DNA of 44,850 bases from Prevotellaceae bacterium (GTDB lineage Bacteria; Bacteroidota; Bacteroidia; Bacteroidales; UBA932). The DNA is taken from NCBI GenBank assembly GCA_031289415.1, contig JAITPN010000083.1, positions 1 through 44,850 on the forward strand. Reading direction: 5' to 3'. The notes beneath the pieces are model-generated. The model was not told where the DNA came from, searched no databases, and worked only from the letters and a program-made list of their open reading frames with translations. This document shows positions 35,076 to 44,390 of the stretch, piece after piece (the first letter of the stretch is position 1; each line of letters begins with the position of its first letter). Both the position numbers and the translations under genes were made by a program.

Positions 35076-37112
35076 TCATCTCAATTCAAGTTCTATCATT
35101 TGCCCTCTTGTTATTATTGCTCCTTCGGGCAACGATTGTTTTACCACATGCCCCATGCCCGTATAAAGCACTCTCAGTCCTTTGTTCTCCAACAGGAATA
35201 ACGCATCTTTCAATGACATTCCGACTACCGACGGAAGTTTTTTATCCGTTAGATTCAAAGGGGTATGATGTGCGTTATTTTCAATCACTTCGGCTATCAT
35301 TTTATCGGAAGGTTCTCGCTCAAAATCTTCTTCCCATTCGGGATGCGACACATATATTTTATCGGCAATTTCCTTAAATACCGGAGCTGCCCATGTAGCG
35401 CCATACGCATTGCCAAGTATTTTGCCTGTATATAACACCACCACTCCACTATATTTCGGATTATCGGCAGGAAAAAAACCTGCAAAGGAAGCCTGATGTT
35501 TTCTATATCCATCTTTCACATACCCGCCGTTTTCGAAAGCTATACGCGCTGTTCCGGTTTTTCCGGCAATCCGGTAATCGTCGTTGCGGATATTTTTTGC
35601 CGTTCCATGTTCTACCACTCCTTCCAACGCTATCCGAACTTTTTCCAGCGTTTGTTGCGAACAAATAGATGTGGAAATCACTTCGGTCGGAAAACTTTTT
35701 TTCACTTCACCGCCCTGCCGAAGTTCTTTCACAAATTTCGGTTTCACCATACGACCGTCATTAGCTACGGCATTATAAAAAGCAAGTGTCTTAATAGGCG
35801 TAAGCAATACGCCGTAACCCATTGAAGACATGGGTAACGAAAGACCCGACCATAACTTCTTATCATCCACGTAAGGTATCTGTGGCGCACCTTCGCCGAC
35901 AAGTTGCAATCCGATTTTTTCGTTCAGTTTCATATCGTAAAATTTGTCAATAAACCGACGTTCTTTTCCCAAATAATATTCTACCGCCATCTTCGCAAAA
36001 CCCACATTCGACGACTTTTCAAATACTTGCTGCACGGTAAGTTCGCCATAACCACCATGTGTTACATCTGTAAAATTATGTTCCTTGTAACGCCACACTC
36101 CGTTTCCTGTATTCACTTTGGTATCTAATTCTACCATACCATCTTCAAGCAAAGTAATGAGCGTAGCTAATTTAAACGTTGACCCCGGCTCGGTGGATTG
36201 ACCTATGGCATAATTAAACGCCTCTTCATAAGTGCCGTCAGCGTTACGTTTCATGTTGGCAATAGCACGTACGTCGCCTGTTGCCACTTCCATAATCACA
36301 ACCGTACCGGCTTCAAACACATCCGACTTTGCTAACTGCATGCGTAAAGCGGTTTCAGCGGCATCTTGCATATCCACGTCAAGCGTCGTAACCACATCGT
36401 AACCGTTGTGCGGCAGAACGTCGTTTTCGCTGTTCACCGGCATCCAATCGCCTTTGCCGATACGTTCCATCATGCGATGCCCCGGCGTTCCTTTCAACTC
36501 ATAATCAAAAGCGCCTTCAATGCCCACATATTTGTCGGATTCATTTCTAAATCCCAACGTACGGAAAGCCATTCTATCATAAACTCGTTCACGTATATTT
36601 TTCTGTTCAAACACCGCACCGCTTTTGTTGCTGTCATACGTTCTGTTCGTTTTATTCCAACCCCGATTCAGCAAAGGAAACTGATATACTTTTTCTAATG
36701 ATTTATAATCAATTCGCCGATTTCCCAGCTTTACATAACGCCGTTTCTTTTCACGCCCCTCCCGTAATATTTTTTCATATTGGGCAGGGCTTTTATCTTT
36801 AAAAAAATCTGATAACGCCGCCGACAATTTTCTTGCTTCGGAATAAAAAGTCTTTGCGCTATCCATCACCATACAGTCTAAATATAACTGATATTGAGGC
36901 AACGAAGTAACCATCAACCGACCGTCGTGCGCAAAAATATCGCCGCGTTTGGCATTGACGCTTTCTTCCCTGAAACTTATTTCCGCACCTCTTTCTATAA
37001 GTGTTTTATCAAATTGCAAACGCACCGCCTTTACCATAATCAATACACCTGCAACTACTATCAAAAAGTAGATAACACCCACGCGCAGTAATATTTTTTT
37101 TAACTGTTCCAT
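35076..37112 (-). CDS. ftsI: Septal class B penicillin-binding protein with PASTA domain
   Basis: Transpeptidase cross-linking septal peptidoglycan, partner of FtsW. One membrane helix (about 10-30) is followed by the PBP-dimer domain (about 50-215) and the transpeptidase domain (about 235-590) with Ser311 in STFK, SSN at 367-369 and KTG at 518-520. A single PASTA domain (about 625-677) ends the protein; E. coli FtsI lacks it, but Bacteroidota and Gram-positive relatives often carry it. Length 678. It is 6 bp after the FtsL-like gene. Confidence 0.95.
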   Translation of the reverse strand: MEQLKKILLRVGVIYFLIVVAGVLIMVKAVRLQFDKTLIERGAEISFREESVNAKRGDIFAHDGRLMVTSLPQYQLYLDCMVMDSAKTFYSEARKLSAALSDFFKDKSPAQYEKILREGREKKRRYVKLGNRRIDYKSLEKVYQFPLLNRGWNKTNRTYDSNKSGAVFEQKNIRERVYDRMAFRTLGFRNESDKYVGIEGAFDYELKGTPGHRMMERIGKGDWMPVNSENDVLPHNGYDVVTTLDVDMQDAAETALRMQLAKSDVFEAGTVVIMEVATGDVRAIANMKRNADGTYEEAFNYAIGQSTEPGSTFKLATLITLLEDGMVELDTKVNTGNGVWRYKEHNFTDVTHGGYGELTVQQVFEKSSNVGFAKMAVEYYLGKERRFIDKFYDMKLNEKIGLQLVGEGAPQIPYVDDKKLWSGLSLPMSSMGYGVLLTPIKTLAFYNAVANDGRMVKPKFVKELRQGGEVKKSFPTEVISTSICSQQTLEKVRIALEGVVEHGTAKNIRNDDYRIAGKTGTARIAFENGGYVKDGYRKHQASFAGFFPADNPKYSGVVVLYTGKILGNAYGATWAAPVFKEIADKIYVSHPEWEEDFEREPSDKMIAEVIENNAHHTPLNLTDKKLPSVVGMSLKDALFLLENKGLRVLYTGMGHVVKQSLPEGAIITRGQMIELELR

Positions 37113-37118
37113 ATCGTG

Positions 37119-37472
37119 TCAATCCTTTTTTATCCGTTTTGGCGGGTGTTGCGGCGCTTGAAGCGTCATACCGCGCCTGTTTAATTCTCTTTCTATAGCC
37201 GAACGTTTACTCATTCGCATAAATTCTGTGGAACGTGATGTGTATTCTACCGACACACTATTGAGTTCCTTTTGCAACGCACTCAAATTCCGCACCGACT
37301 GTTCCACAAAATAACGCTGTGAAATATACCATACGCCCAATACAAACAAAAGCAACACATACCAACGATTATTCATCAACAATCTGAATAATACGTTGCC
37401 CGACACTACGGTCTTCACTTGTTTCAGTCCGTCGTTCACTCTTTGCTTACTATTTTTACTTTCTTTTACCAT
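37119..37472 (-). CDS. FtsL-like bitopic division protein
   Basis: A 117-residue protein with a basic cytoplasmic N-terminus, one membrane helix at about 36-53 (WYVLLLFVLGVWYI) and a periplasmic helix with coiled-coil spacing (VRNLSALQKELNSVSVEYTS). This is the plan of FtsL. Position between rsmH and ftsI is the standard place for ftsL, and sequence is always poorly conserved. Its ATG shares one base with the rsmH stop (TAATG), so translation is likely coupled. Confidence 0.8.
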   Translation of the reverse strand: MVKESKNSKQRVNDGLKQVKTVVSGNVLFRLLMNNRWYVLLLFVLGVWYISQRYFVEQSVRNLSALQKELNSVSVEYTSRSTEFMRMSKRSAIERELNRRGMTLQAPQHPPKRIKKD

Positions 37473-38371
37473 TATCTTTTTTCTGCTACCCTCAATTTTG
37501 CACTGCGTGCACGGGTGTTTTGCTGTATTTCCTGTTCGCTCGGCACTACCGTTTTCTTTGTAATCACAGTAAACGGCGTATTTTCTTTTCCAAAAAAATC
37601 TTTTTCTGTTTTCCCTTCTTTATTTCCTGTGCGCATAAATTTCTTCACCAACCGGTCTTCCAACGAATGATAGGTGATAACCACCAACCGCCCGCCGGGT
37701 TTCAGTAATTTCAACGACTGTTCCAACAACTGTTCCAACGCTTTCATCTCGCCGTTCACCTCTATTCGCAACGCCTGAAAAACCTTTGCCAAATATTTAT
37801 GCTCCATTATTTTCGGCGTACATGCGAGCAATGCTTGCTTCAATTCTTCGATGGTTTCTATCGGCGCTTGGTCGCGCGCTGCCGTCAGCAATCTTGCCGC
37901 CCGCGCTGCATTTTCCACTTCGCCGTACGTTTGCAAAATGTAGCACAATTGCGCTTCGGTATAACTATTCACCACCTGTGCCGCTGTCAGCGTAGCATTG
38001 CTGTCCATTCGCATATCAAGCGACGCATCAAAGCGGAACGAAAAACCGCGGACGGCAGTATCAAACTGATGTGACGACACCCCTAAATCGGCAAGTACTC
38101 CGTCAACTTCCGTAAAACCCTCATTCCGCACAAGTCCGCGCAAAAACCGAAAATTATTTTGAACAAACGTAATCCGTGTATCGTGTATGATATTCGCCGC
38201 CGCATCGCGGTCGCGATCAATAGCTATCAAACGCCCTTTTTTCAATCGGTTTAAAATCTCGCGCGAATGTCCGCCACCGCCAAAAGTAGCATCTATATAT
38301 ATTCCGTCCGGCTTCACGCGCAGCGCGTCAACACTTACATTCAGTAACACAGGTATGTGGTAAACAGTCAT
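37472..38371 (-). CDS. rsmH: 16S rRNA (cytosine-1402-N4)-methyltransferase
   Basis: SAM-dependent enzyme methylating C1402 in the ribosomal P site. The SAM motif DATFGGGGHSREIL is at about 27-40, with GVLADLGVSSHQFD near 94-107 and the C-terminal VITYHSLEDRLVKKFM near 233-248. Length 299 is typical. Second gene of the dcw cluster, 19 bp after mraZ. Also known as mraW. Confidence 0.96.
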   Translation of the reverse strand: MTVYHIPVLLNVSVDALRVKPDGIYIDATFGGGGHSREILNRLKKGRLIAIDRDRDAAANIIHDTRITFVQNNFRFLRGLVRNEGFTEVDGVLADLGVSSHQFDTAVRGFSFRFDASLDMRMDSNATLTAAQVVNSYTEAQLCYILQTYGEVENAARAARLLTAARDQAPIETIEELKQALLACTPKIMEHKYLAKVFQALRIEVNGEMKALEQLLEQSLKLLKPGGRLVVITYHSLEDRLVKKFMRTGNKEGKTEKDFFGKENTPFTVITKKTVVPSEQEIQQNTRARSAKLRVAEKR

Positions 38372-38390
38372 ACTATTTTGTTTAAAATAT

Positions 38391-38855
38391 TCACCGGTTA
38401 TGCTGTTTTGTCATTATTCGTTCGTAGTCGGCAGCTACTTTTTCATCGTCTATTTCGCTATTCAGTTTCACCCATTCTTCTTTCGCCCACAAACTGATTT
38501 TATTCCCATTGCCGAAAAAACAAACTTCTTTGTCAATTCCTACCAATTCCAGCAGGTTCTTCGCAATCATAATACGCCCTGTTTTGGCGTCCACGTCCGT
38601 TTCATTGCGGTGACGATTGAACGCTATCCATGTGCGGTTGCCTTCGCGCGAGTGAATATTTATGCCTGCCAGCACTTCACCCGAAAACTTTTGCCACTCG
38701 TCTTGCGTATATAAATCAAGTGATTTTTCGAATATATTTTTATGGACAATCAACGAGCCTCCATTCGGCACACCCTTATTGCGAAAAGCCACAGGAAGTA
38801 CCAGACGACCTTTGTCGTCCAATTTCCCATCGTATTTTCCACTAAAATCTGCCAT
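38391..38855 (-). CDS. mraZ: Transcriptional regulator MraZ
   Basis: A 154-residue DNA-binding protein with two SpoVT/AbrB-like halves, seen in GKLDDKGRLVLPVAFR near 9-24 and DVDAKTGRIMIAKNL near 87-101. MraZ forms rings and binds short direct repeats before its own gene to control the dcw operon. First gene of the cluster. Two 20-bp direct repeats and a -7 element directly upstream are candidate targets. Confidence 0.94.
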   Translation of the reverse strand: MADFSGKYDGKLDDKGRLVLPVAFRNKGVPNGGSLIVHKNIFEKSLDLYTQDEWQKFSGEVLAGINIHSREGNRTWIAFNRHRNETDVDAKTGRIMIAKNLLELVGIDKEVCFFGNGNKISLWAKEEWVKLNSEIDDEKVAADYERIMTKQHNR

Positions 38856-38883
38856 AAAAATAAATATGTATCAAAAACTTCTG

Positions 38884-38891
38884 CAAATATA
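38884..38891 (-). promoter_or_regulatory. -7 promoter element TATATTTG for the dcw cluster
   Basis: An exact TAnnTTTG on the minus strand, 28 bp before the mraZ ATG. No TTTG at -33; instead the repeated boxes at 38899-38938 occupy that place. Confidence 0.5.
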
Positions 38892-38898
38892 AAAACTA

Positions 38899-38938
38899 TT
38901 CTTCCAATTTCATACACTTTCTTCCATTTTTTTACACT
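38899..38938 (-). promoter_or_regulatory. Two 20-bp direct repeats, candidate MraZ operator
   Basis: On the minus strand two adjacent 20-bp repeats agree at 17 of 20 positions. Each holds AGTGTA and TGGAAG cores, so G-rich cores recur about every 10 bp (offsets 0, 11, 20, 31). MraZ is known to bind short G-containing boxes spaced about 10 bp upstream of mraZ. The repeats lie just before the -7 element. The exact Bacteroidota box is not known to me, so this is inference from layout. Confidence 0.45.
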
Positions 38939-38996
38939 TTTTTCTAATAAATATTTATATTATATTGAAAATAAATGCATTAAAATATTAACAGCG

Positions 38997-39044
38997 CCTG
39001 TGCAAAAACCTGTTGAAAAACCTGTTGAAAACTCATTGAAAACA
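38997..39044. repeat. Four 12-bp tandem repeats resembling DnaA boxes
   Basis: Four contiguous 12-bp units read CCTGTGCAAAAA, CCTGTTGAAAAA, CCTGTTGAAAAC and TCATTGAAAACA. Read on the minus strand the first contains TTTTGCACA, which fits the relaxed DnaA box TTWTNCACA. Units 2 and 3 contain TTTTCAACA, one base off. An AT-rich stretch (38939-38990) lies directly beside them. Genes on the left run leftward and genes on the right run rightward. It could be an origin-like element, a DnaA-controlled promoter or another operator. Confidence 0.6.
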
Positions 39045-39098
39045 CATGAATAGTTACAACTTTAGATAATTTTGTGTACAAGTAATGAAAATTATCAC

Positions 39099-39106
39099 TA
39101 TCTTTG
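39099..39106 (+). promoter_or_regulatory. -7 promoter element TATCTTTG for plsC
   Basis: An exact TAnnTTTG lies 14 bp before ATG 39121 and downstream of the first in-frame ATG at 39085, so it excludes that earlier start. A TTTG at 39071-39074 is a possible -33 element, with a longer spacing (24 bp) than usual. Confidence 0.6.
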
Positions 39107-39120
39107 TAAAAAGAAAACGT

Positions 39121-39861
39121 ATGTACACTATTTATTATTATGCTGTGCTACTAATATTTGAACTTATAATGTTCACTACAGGAGCGGTGTTGTTGCTGCT
39201 CACATTTCCGTTTGACAAAAACAGGAAAATAATACATCTTCATTCTTTTGTATGGGGCATGTTGCATTTTTGGGTAAATCCATATTGGAAAATCCATTAC
39301 AGCGGAATGAATAACATAAAGCGCGGCAAACCTTACATTATTATCTGCAATCACCAATCCATGCTCGATATATGTTTAATATACGAACTGCCCCTCTACT
39401 TTAAATGGGTGTCAAAAAAAGAAGCTGTGCGCATCCCTATGGTAGGACAAGCGTTATGGTTTCACCGTGATATTCTGATTAATCGGGGCGAAGGGACAAG
39501 CGTAAAACAAATGATTAAAAAAGCGCAAGCATTTTTAAAAGACAATATCAGCATCTCCATTTTTCCGGAAGGTACGCGCACAAAAGACGGCAAAATACAC
39601 CATTTCAAGGAAGGTGCATTTTTGATAGCACGGCTCACCAAAACAGCAATACTTCCGATTGTAATTGACGGCACGTTTGACGTAATGCCGAAAAACAGCT
39701 ATGCCGTCAAACGCAAGCAAACGTTTTATATGAAAATATTACCCGAAATTACAGCAGACGAAGTCGCAAAAACGCCGGTGAAAGACATGGCGGAAAAACT
39801 GTATAATATTATGCTTTCCGAGCATAAAAACATAGTGCCGCAAAAATACCCAATGGAGTAA
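39121..39861 (+). CDS. plsC: 1-acyl-sn-glycerol-3-phosphate acyltransferase
   Basis: Membrane enzyme adding the second acyl chain to make phosphatidic acid. Residues about 5-28 form a membrane helix; the catalytic NHQSMLD (HX4D) is at 77-83 and the substrate motif FPEGTRTKDG at 148-157. Start 39121 is chosen because the -7 promoter element sits between it and the earlier ATG at 39085, giving 246 residues. It is 5 bp before the acyl-ACP thioesterase gene, so the pair probably forms a lipid operon. Confidence 0.9.
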   Translation: MYTIYYYAVLLIFELIMFTTGAVLLLLTFPFDKNRKIIHLHSFVWGMLHFWVNPYWKIHYSGMNNIKRGKPYIIICNHQSMLDICLIYELPLYFKWVSKKEAVRIPMVGQALWFHRDILINRGEGTSVKQMIKKAQAFLKDNISISIFPEGTRTKDGKIHHFKEGAFLIARLTKTAILPIVIDGTFDVMPKNSYAVKRKQTFYMKILPEITADEVAKTPVKDMAEKLYNIMLSEHKNIVPQKYPME

Positions 39862-39866
39862 CTCTA

Positions 39867-40637
39867 ATGCACCAAAGTAATAACATACAGCATATTGACA
39901 TAACGCCTTCAATTTATACAAACCACTACCGTTTACGCATCAATTATGTGGATGGTTGCAAAAAGCTGTCGCTACCCGGATTATTTATTGTTTTACAGGA
40001 AATTGCAGGAGAACACGCTACGTCGCTTGGCTTCGGCTACGAACAGTTGCAACACGAAGGGCAATTCTGGGTATTGGCAAAGCTAAAAGCCGTATTGCAC
40101 AACTATCCGCAATGGGACGACGAAATACGTATCGACACTTGGAGTAAAGAGCCTGAGCTGCTTACGGCATTTCGTGATTTTGAAGGATATGACCAAAAAG
40201 GGAAGCTCTTATTTTCAGCCACATCAGCATGGCATATTTTAAACATGAACACCAATCGTCCGCAGCGTGTAGATACACGGAAAGAGGCATTCCATATTCC
40301 CGCCGGAAAGTACGCCGTTAATGAAAAATTACAAAAAATACCCTTGCCTACAAAAATATCGGCTGAGGCATCTAAAAACGTATTGTGGAGCGATATTGAT
40401 GTAAATATGCACGTAAATAACACACGGTATATTCAATGGGTAACCGATGCACTACCTTTAGATTTGCTGCTTCACCGTACAGCAGTTGAAATAGAAGCCA
40501 ATTTCCTGCAACAGGCAAAATTGGGCGACCAATATTACATAGCGCACGAACAAACAGACGCCGACACTACACTCATGGCTGCGGTACGTACTTCAGACCA
40601 TCGAGAATTGGTAGCGGCGCGTATTGTATGGCAATAA
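39867..40637 (+). CDS. Acyl-ACP thioesterase (FatA/FatB-like)
   Basis: A 256-residue tandem hot-dog protein that releases free fatty acids from acyl-ACP. The first hot-dog (about 14-140) has YRLRINYVDG and the helix EIAGEHATSLGFG. The second (about 150-256) has DIDVNMHVNNTRYIQWV near 178-194, where plant and bacterial FatA/FatB proteins carry the conserved Asp, Asn and His. It follows plsC by 5 bp. Chain-length preference cannot be read here. Confidence 0.88.
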   Translation: MHQSNNIQHIDITPSIYTNHYRLRINYVDGCKKLSLPGLFIVLQEIAGEHATSLGFGYEQLQHEGQFWVLAKLKAVLHNYPQWDDEIRIDTWSKEPELLTAFRDFEGYDQKGKLLFSATSAWHILNMNTNRPQRVDTRKEAFHIPAGKYAVNEKLQKIPLPTKISAEASKNVLWSDIDVNMHVNNTRYIQWVTDALPLDLLLHRTAVEIEANFLQQAKLGDQYYIAHEQTDADTTLMAAVRTSDHRELVAARIVWQ

Positions 40638-40667
40638 AGCCATTCACGATGATTACTTTAAAAAAAA

Positions 40668-40699
40668 TTTGCAAAAAACGGGATTTTTTACTACTTTTG
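40668..40699 (+). promoter_or_regulatory. Full -33/-7 promoter for parE
   Basis: TTTG at 40668-40671, a 20-bp spacer and TACTTTTG at 40692-40699, 36 bp before the ATG. Both elements match exactly with the usual spacing. Confidence 0.78.
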
Positions 40700-40735
40700 C
40701 ATACGCTATAAAAATTTATTTATCGCATATTACTT

Positions 40736-42595
40736 ATGGAAATATCCTTACAAAATTACTCGGAAAAAGATATACAAACTCTTGATTGGAACGAACATAT
40801 CAGGTTACGACCGGGTATGTATGTGGGCAAGTTGGGCGACGGTTCGCAATCCGACGATGGCATTTATATTCTACTCAAAGAAGTGATGGATAATTCAATA
40901 GATGAATATACCATGGGATTTGGGAAAAAAATCGCCATTACGGTAAACGACCGCGAAATAACGGTACGTGATTATGGACGCGGCATTCCGCTGGGTAAAG
41001 TGATTGACGCAGTAAGCAAAATGAACACAGGCGCAAAATATGACAGCAAGGCATTTAAAAAATCGGTAGGGCTAAACGGCGTAGGGCTGAAAGCCGTAAA
41101 CGCCTTGTCCTCATTTTTCGAAGTACAGTCGGTGCGCGAAGGCGAAAGTTGTTCCGCCACATTCGATAAAGGGATATTGCTGAATCAGCAACTTGCAAAA
41201 ACAAAAGAACCTAACGGCACGCTGGTGCGCTTCGTTGCCGACGAAATATTATTCGGCAACTATAATTTCCGCATGGAGATGCTGGAACAAATGGTGCGCA
41301 ACTACACGTACCTTAATGCAGGCTTATCCATCAAACTCAACGACGTAGAATACATATCGCAAAACGGATTGCTCGATTTGCTGAACGAAAACATCGGCGA
41401 AGAATCGCTATATCCTCCCATACACCTACAAGGAAATGATATTGAAGTGGTTATTACGCATGGACAGGAATATGGCGAAACAATATATTCGTTTGTGAAT
41501 GGACAGCACACCACACAAGGCGGCACGCACTTATCGGCTTTTCGCGAAGCGGTAGCCAAAACAATCAAAGATTTTTACAAAAAAGATTTTGACCCTGCGG
41601 ATATTCGCCATTCATTAGTGGCAGCCGTTAGCGTAAAAGTGGAAGAGCCGGTATTTGAATCGCAAACAAAAACAAAGTTAGGCTCGCGGGATATGGGACC
41701 AAACGGACCTTCGGTACGGAATTTTATCGGCGATTTTTTGAAGGAAAAGTTAGATAACTACCTACATAAACAGCCCGAAACAGCCGATATTTTATTAAAG
41801 AAAATTCTGGAATCGGAGAAAGAACGCAAAGCGATTTCGGGCATCCAGAAACTGGCGCGCGAACGGGCAAAGAAATCGAACCTGCACAATAAAAAGCTGC
41901 GCGACTGTCGCATACATTACAACGAAAAACACGAACAAGCGGAAAAAAGTACATTGTTTATTACCGAAGGCGATTCGGCAAGCGGTTCTATCACCAAAAG
42001 CCGCAATGTGGGTACGCAAGCGGTGTTCAGCCTTCGCGGAAAACCGCTGAACACATACGGGATGACAAAGAAAATAGTGTACGAAAACGAAGAATTTAAC
42101 CTCCTGCAAGCGGCGCTTAATATAGAAGAAGACATTGACAACCTGCGCTACAACAAGGTTGTCATCGCTACCGACGCCGACGTGGACGGGATGCACATCC
42201 GGCTGTTGCTGATTACGTTTTTCCTGCAATTTTTCCCCGATATTATTCGGCAAGGGCATTTGTATATCCTGCAAACGCCGCTATTCCGCGTGCGCAACAA
42301 GAAAGAAACTTTCTATTGCTACACGCCCGAAGAGCGGGAAAAAGCCATCAAGAAACTCGGAAAACATCCCGAAATAACACGCTTCAAAGGGTTGGGCGAA
42401 ATTTCGCCGGACGAGTTTGCCGGTTTCATCGGCGACACCATCCGCCTCGACCGTGTGCGCCTGAGCAAAGACGACAGCATTCACGACCTGCTGGAATTTT
42501 ATATGGGCAAAAACACGCCCGACCGTCAAGGGTTTATTATTGAAAACCTGCGCGTAGAAGAGGCGTTGGAAGAAATGGTGGAGGAAATTAGCTAG
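40736..42595 (+). CDS. parE: DNA topoisomerase IV subunit B
   Basis: The ATPase half of topoisomerase IV, which unlinks daughter chromosomes. The GHKL ATPase region shows RLRPGMYVG near 22-30, [10 protein letters not shown] near 49-58, DYGRGIP near 79-85 and [14 protein letters not shown] near 110-123. The TOPRIM domain has EGDSASGS from Glu411 and DADVDGMHI from Asp480. At 619 residues it is ParE-sized, without the long insert of many GyrB proteins; a GyrB identity is less likely but not excluded. No parC lies next to it. The restriction-modification genes start 20 bp downstream. Confidence 0.88.
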   Translation: MEISLQNYSEKDIQTLDWNEHIRLRPGMYVGKLGDGSQSDDGIYILLKEVMDNSIDEYTMGFGKKIAITVNDREITVRDYGRGIPLGKVIDAVSKMNTGAKYDSKAFKKSVGLNGVGLKAVNALSSFFEVQSVREGESCSATFDKGILLNQQLAKTKEPNGTLVRFVADEILFGNYNFRMEMLEQMVRNYTYLNAGLSIKLNDVEYISQNGLLDLLNENIGEESLYPPIHLQGNDIEVVITHGQEYGETIYSFVNGQHTTQGGTHLSAFREAVAKTIKDFYKKDFDPADIRHSLVAAVSVKVEEPVFESQTKTKLGSRDMGPNGPSVRNFIGDFLKEKLDNYLHKQPETADILLKKILESEKERKAISGIQKLARERAKKSNLHNKKLRDCRIHYNEKHEQAEKSTLFITEGDSASGSITKSRNVGTQAVFSLRGKPLNTYGMTKKIVYENEEFNLLQAALNIEEDIDNLRYNKVVIATDADVDGMHIRLLLITFFLQFFPDIIRQGHLYILQTPLFRVRNKKETFYCYTPEEREKAIKKLGKHPEITRFKGLGEISPDEFAGFIGDTIRLDRVRLSKDDSIHDLLEFYMGKNTPDRQGFIIENLRVEEALEEMVEEIS

Positions 42596-42615
42596 TAAAC
42601 AATGAATAGTGAATA

Positions 42616-43650
42616 ATGAGTGAACTATTAAATATAAAGGAAGCGAGCGCATGGGCGACACAATATTTGGGAAAAAATGTTACGACTTCAAATATTGCTT
42701 ATCTTATTAAAGATGGGAGAGTGCGTAAAATAGGAGAGAATGGCTCTACGCAAGTTATTTTTGATGACCTTTTACATTATTATGAGTCATATAACGGCTC
42801 GCGTGAAACCAATTTCAAAGAAAATACGTCTATAAAAACTGATATTCGGCTTGGCGACAGTAAAGATATTTTAACTAAAATTCCTGATAATTTTGTTGAT
42901 TTAATTGTTACTTCTCCGCCTTATGCAGACAGGAGGAAAAATACTTACGGTGGAATTTTGCCGGACAAATATGTAGAATGGTTTTTGCCTATTTCTAAAG
43001 AACTTTTACGGGTTTTAAAACCTGATGGAACATTTATTTTGAATATTAAGGAAAAAGCCGAAAACGGCGAACGCAATACTTATGTTTTGGAATTAATTTT
43101 GGCTTTACGTAAACAAGGTTGGCTTTGGACAGAAGAATTTGTTTGGCATAAAAAAAACAGTTATCCGGGAAAGTGGCCAAATCGTTTTCGAGATTCATGG
43201 GAACGGCTTTTGCAATTTAATAAAACAAAAAAATTCAATATGTATCAGGACGCTGTAAGAGTTCCAATCGGCAATTGGGCAAATGGACGGCTAAAAAATT
43301 TGAGTAAAACAGATAAAATTCGAGATAACGCACGAAACGGCAGTGGTTTTGGTAAAAATATTTCAAATTGGTTAGGCAAAGATACTGTTTACCCCGATAA
43401 TGTTTTATATTTATCAACCGAATGTAGTAACAAAAATCACAGTGCCGCTTTTCCCGATGCTTTGCCTGAATGGTTTATTAAACTTTTTACACAAGAAAAC
43501 GACATTGTTTTAGACCCGTTTGCCGGTTCGGGAACAACGTTACGAGTAGCAAAAAGAATGGCACGAAATTCAATCGGAATTGAAATCATGCCTAAATATG
43601 TAGAATTGGTAAAATCTCAAATTGCACAAGAACCATTAAATCTATTTTGA
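42616..43650 (+). CDS. DNA methyltransferase of a type II R-M system (beta class)
   Basis: A 344-residue DNA methyltransferase. The catalytic TSPPY is at 99-103 and the SAM motif DPFAGSGTT comes near residue 300-310, so motif IV precedes motif I, as in the beta class; TSPPY points to N4-cytosine or N6-adenine methylation. Residues about 1-60 (LNIKEASAWATQYLG, SNIAYLIKDGRVRKIG) form a helix-turn-helix of excisionase/MerR type not needed for catalysis, which may give target contacts or autoregulation. It protects DNA from the endonuclease encoded 2 bp downstream. AT-rich, unlike parE, suggesting horizontal acquisition. Confidence 0.88.
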   Translation: MSELLNIKEASAWATQYLGKNVTTSNIAYLIKDGRVRKIGENGSTQVIFDDLLHYYESYNGSRETNFKENTSIKTDIRLGDSKDILTKIPDNFVDLIVTSPPYADRRKNTYGGILPDKYVEWFLPISKELLRVLKPDGTFILNIKEKAENGERNTYVLELILALRKQGWLWTEEFVWHKKNSYPGKWPNRFRDSWERLLQFNKTKKFNMYQDAVRVPIGNWANGRLKNLSKTDKIRDNARNGSGFGKNISNWLGKDTVYPDNVLYLSTECSNKNHSAAFPDALPEWFIKLFTQENDIVLDPFAGSGTTLRVAKRMARNSIGIEIMPKYVELVKSQIAQEPLNLF

Positions 43651-43652
43651 AC

Positions 43653-44390
43653 ATGAATAAATTAAATATATCTGATGTAACAAAATATGTTGAGGAAAAT
43701 ATAGGTGTTTTCCACGAAAAACGCATAAAAAGTTTGGATACACTGAAATTGTCAGGTATCCTAAAAAGAAAAAATCCTTATTTGTTTAAGGCAAAATTTA
43801 CTGAGACTTCCGAGCAAATTATTCGTGGAATAGTTGATGCGCATATTTCTTCAAACGAAGAAACTATTTTTGGCGATTGGCTCGAAGGTTTGGCGATTTT
43901 TGTAAATGAAAAAGTTTTCGGCGGTTGGAAATCGGGAATAACAGGCATTGACCTTGAATTTGATAAAGATGGTATAAGGTATATCGTAACAATAAAATCA
44001 AGTAAAAATTGGGGAAACAGCAGTCAAATTGTAAAACTGATTTCAGATTTTAAAACAGCCAAAAAAACTTTGCGTACAAGTAATTCACAACTTCAAATCG
44101 TTGCCGTAAATGGTTGCTGTTATAGTATTGACAATAATCCTGACAAAGGTGATTACTTCAAATATTGCGGACAGGAATTTTGGACTTTTATTTCTGGCGA
44201 TGAAAATTTATATCTCGCAATAATAGAGCCTTTGGGACATAAAGCGCACGAACGAAATGATGATTTTCAGAAGTCTTATAATCAAATGATTAATAAATTC
44301 ACAAAAGAATTTGCAAATGATTTTTGTACAGATAAGGGTGTGATTGATTGGAAGAAATTAGTAAAATTTAATTCGGGAAAGAAAAAATGA
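43653..44390 (+). CDS. Type II restriction endonuclease, PmeII-like family
   Basis: A 245-residue endonuclease, from recall of the PmeII family: shared segments include KRKNPYLFKAK (38-48), FGDWLEGLAIFVNEKVFGGW (73-92) and YFKYCGQEFWTFISGD. A PD-(D/E)XK-like core may be GIDLEF (Asp100) and IVTIKSSKNWGNSS (Lys115), with Thr where the acidic residue would be expected. ATG 43653 is preferred over the TTG at 43647. It pairs with the upstream methyltransferase. The DNA target is not known to me. Confidence 0.75.
   Translation: MNKLNISDVTKYVEENIGVFHEKRIKSLDTLKLSGILKRKNPYLFKAKFTETSEQIIRGIVDAHISSNEETIFGDWLEGLAIFVNEKVFGGWKSGITGIDLEFDKDGIRYIVTIKSSKNWGNSSQIVKLISDFKTAKKTLRTSNSQLQIVAVNGCCYSIDNNPDKGDYFKYCGQEFWTFISGDENLYLAIIEPLGHKAHERNDDFQKSYNQMINKFTKEFANDFCTDKGVIDWKKLVKFNSGKKK

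Noticed and set aside
27267..38855. Missing murF and ddl in the dcw cluster as a defect
   Set aside because: In Bacteroidota these genes are, as I recall, often elsewhere in the genome, so absence from the window is not evidence of loss.
38742..39053. A 103-codon plus-strand frame across mraZ and its upstream region
   Set aside because: It is antisense to mraZ, and its Pro-Val-Glu-Lys tail is just the translation of the 12-bp repeats.
39085..39120. Earlier ATG of the plsC frame
   Set aside because: The -7 promoter element lies downstream of it, so this start would not be on the transcript.
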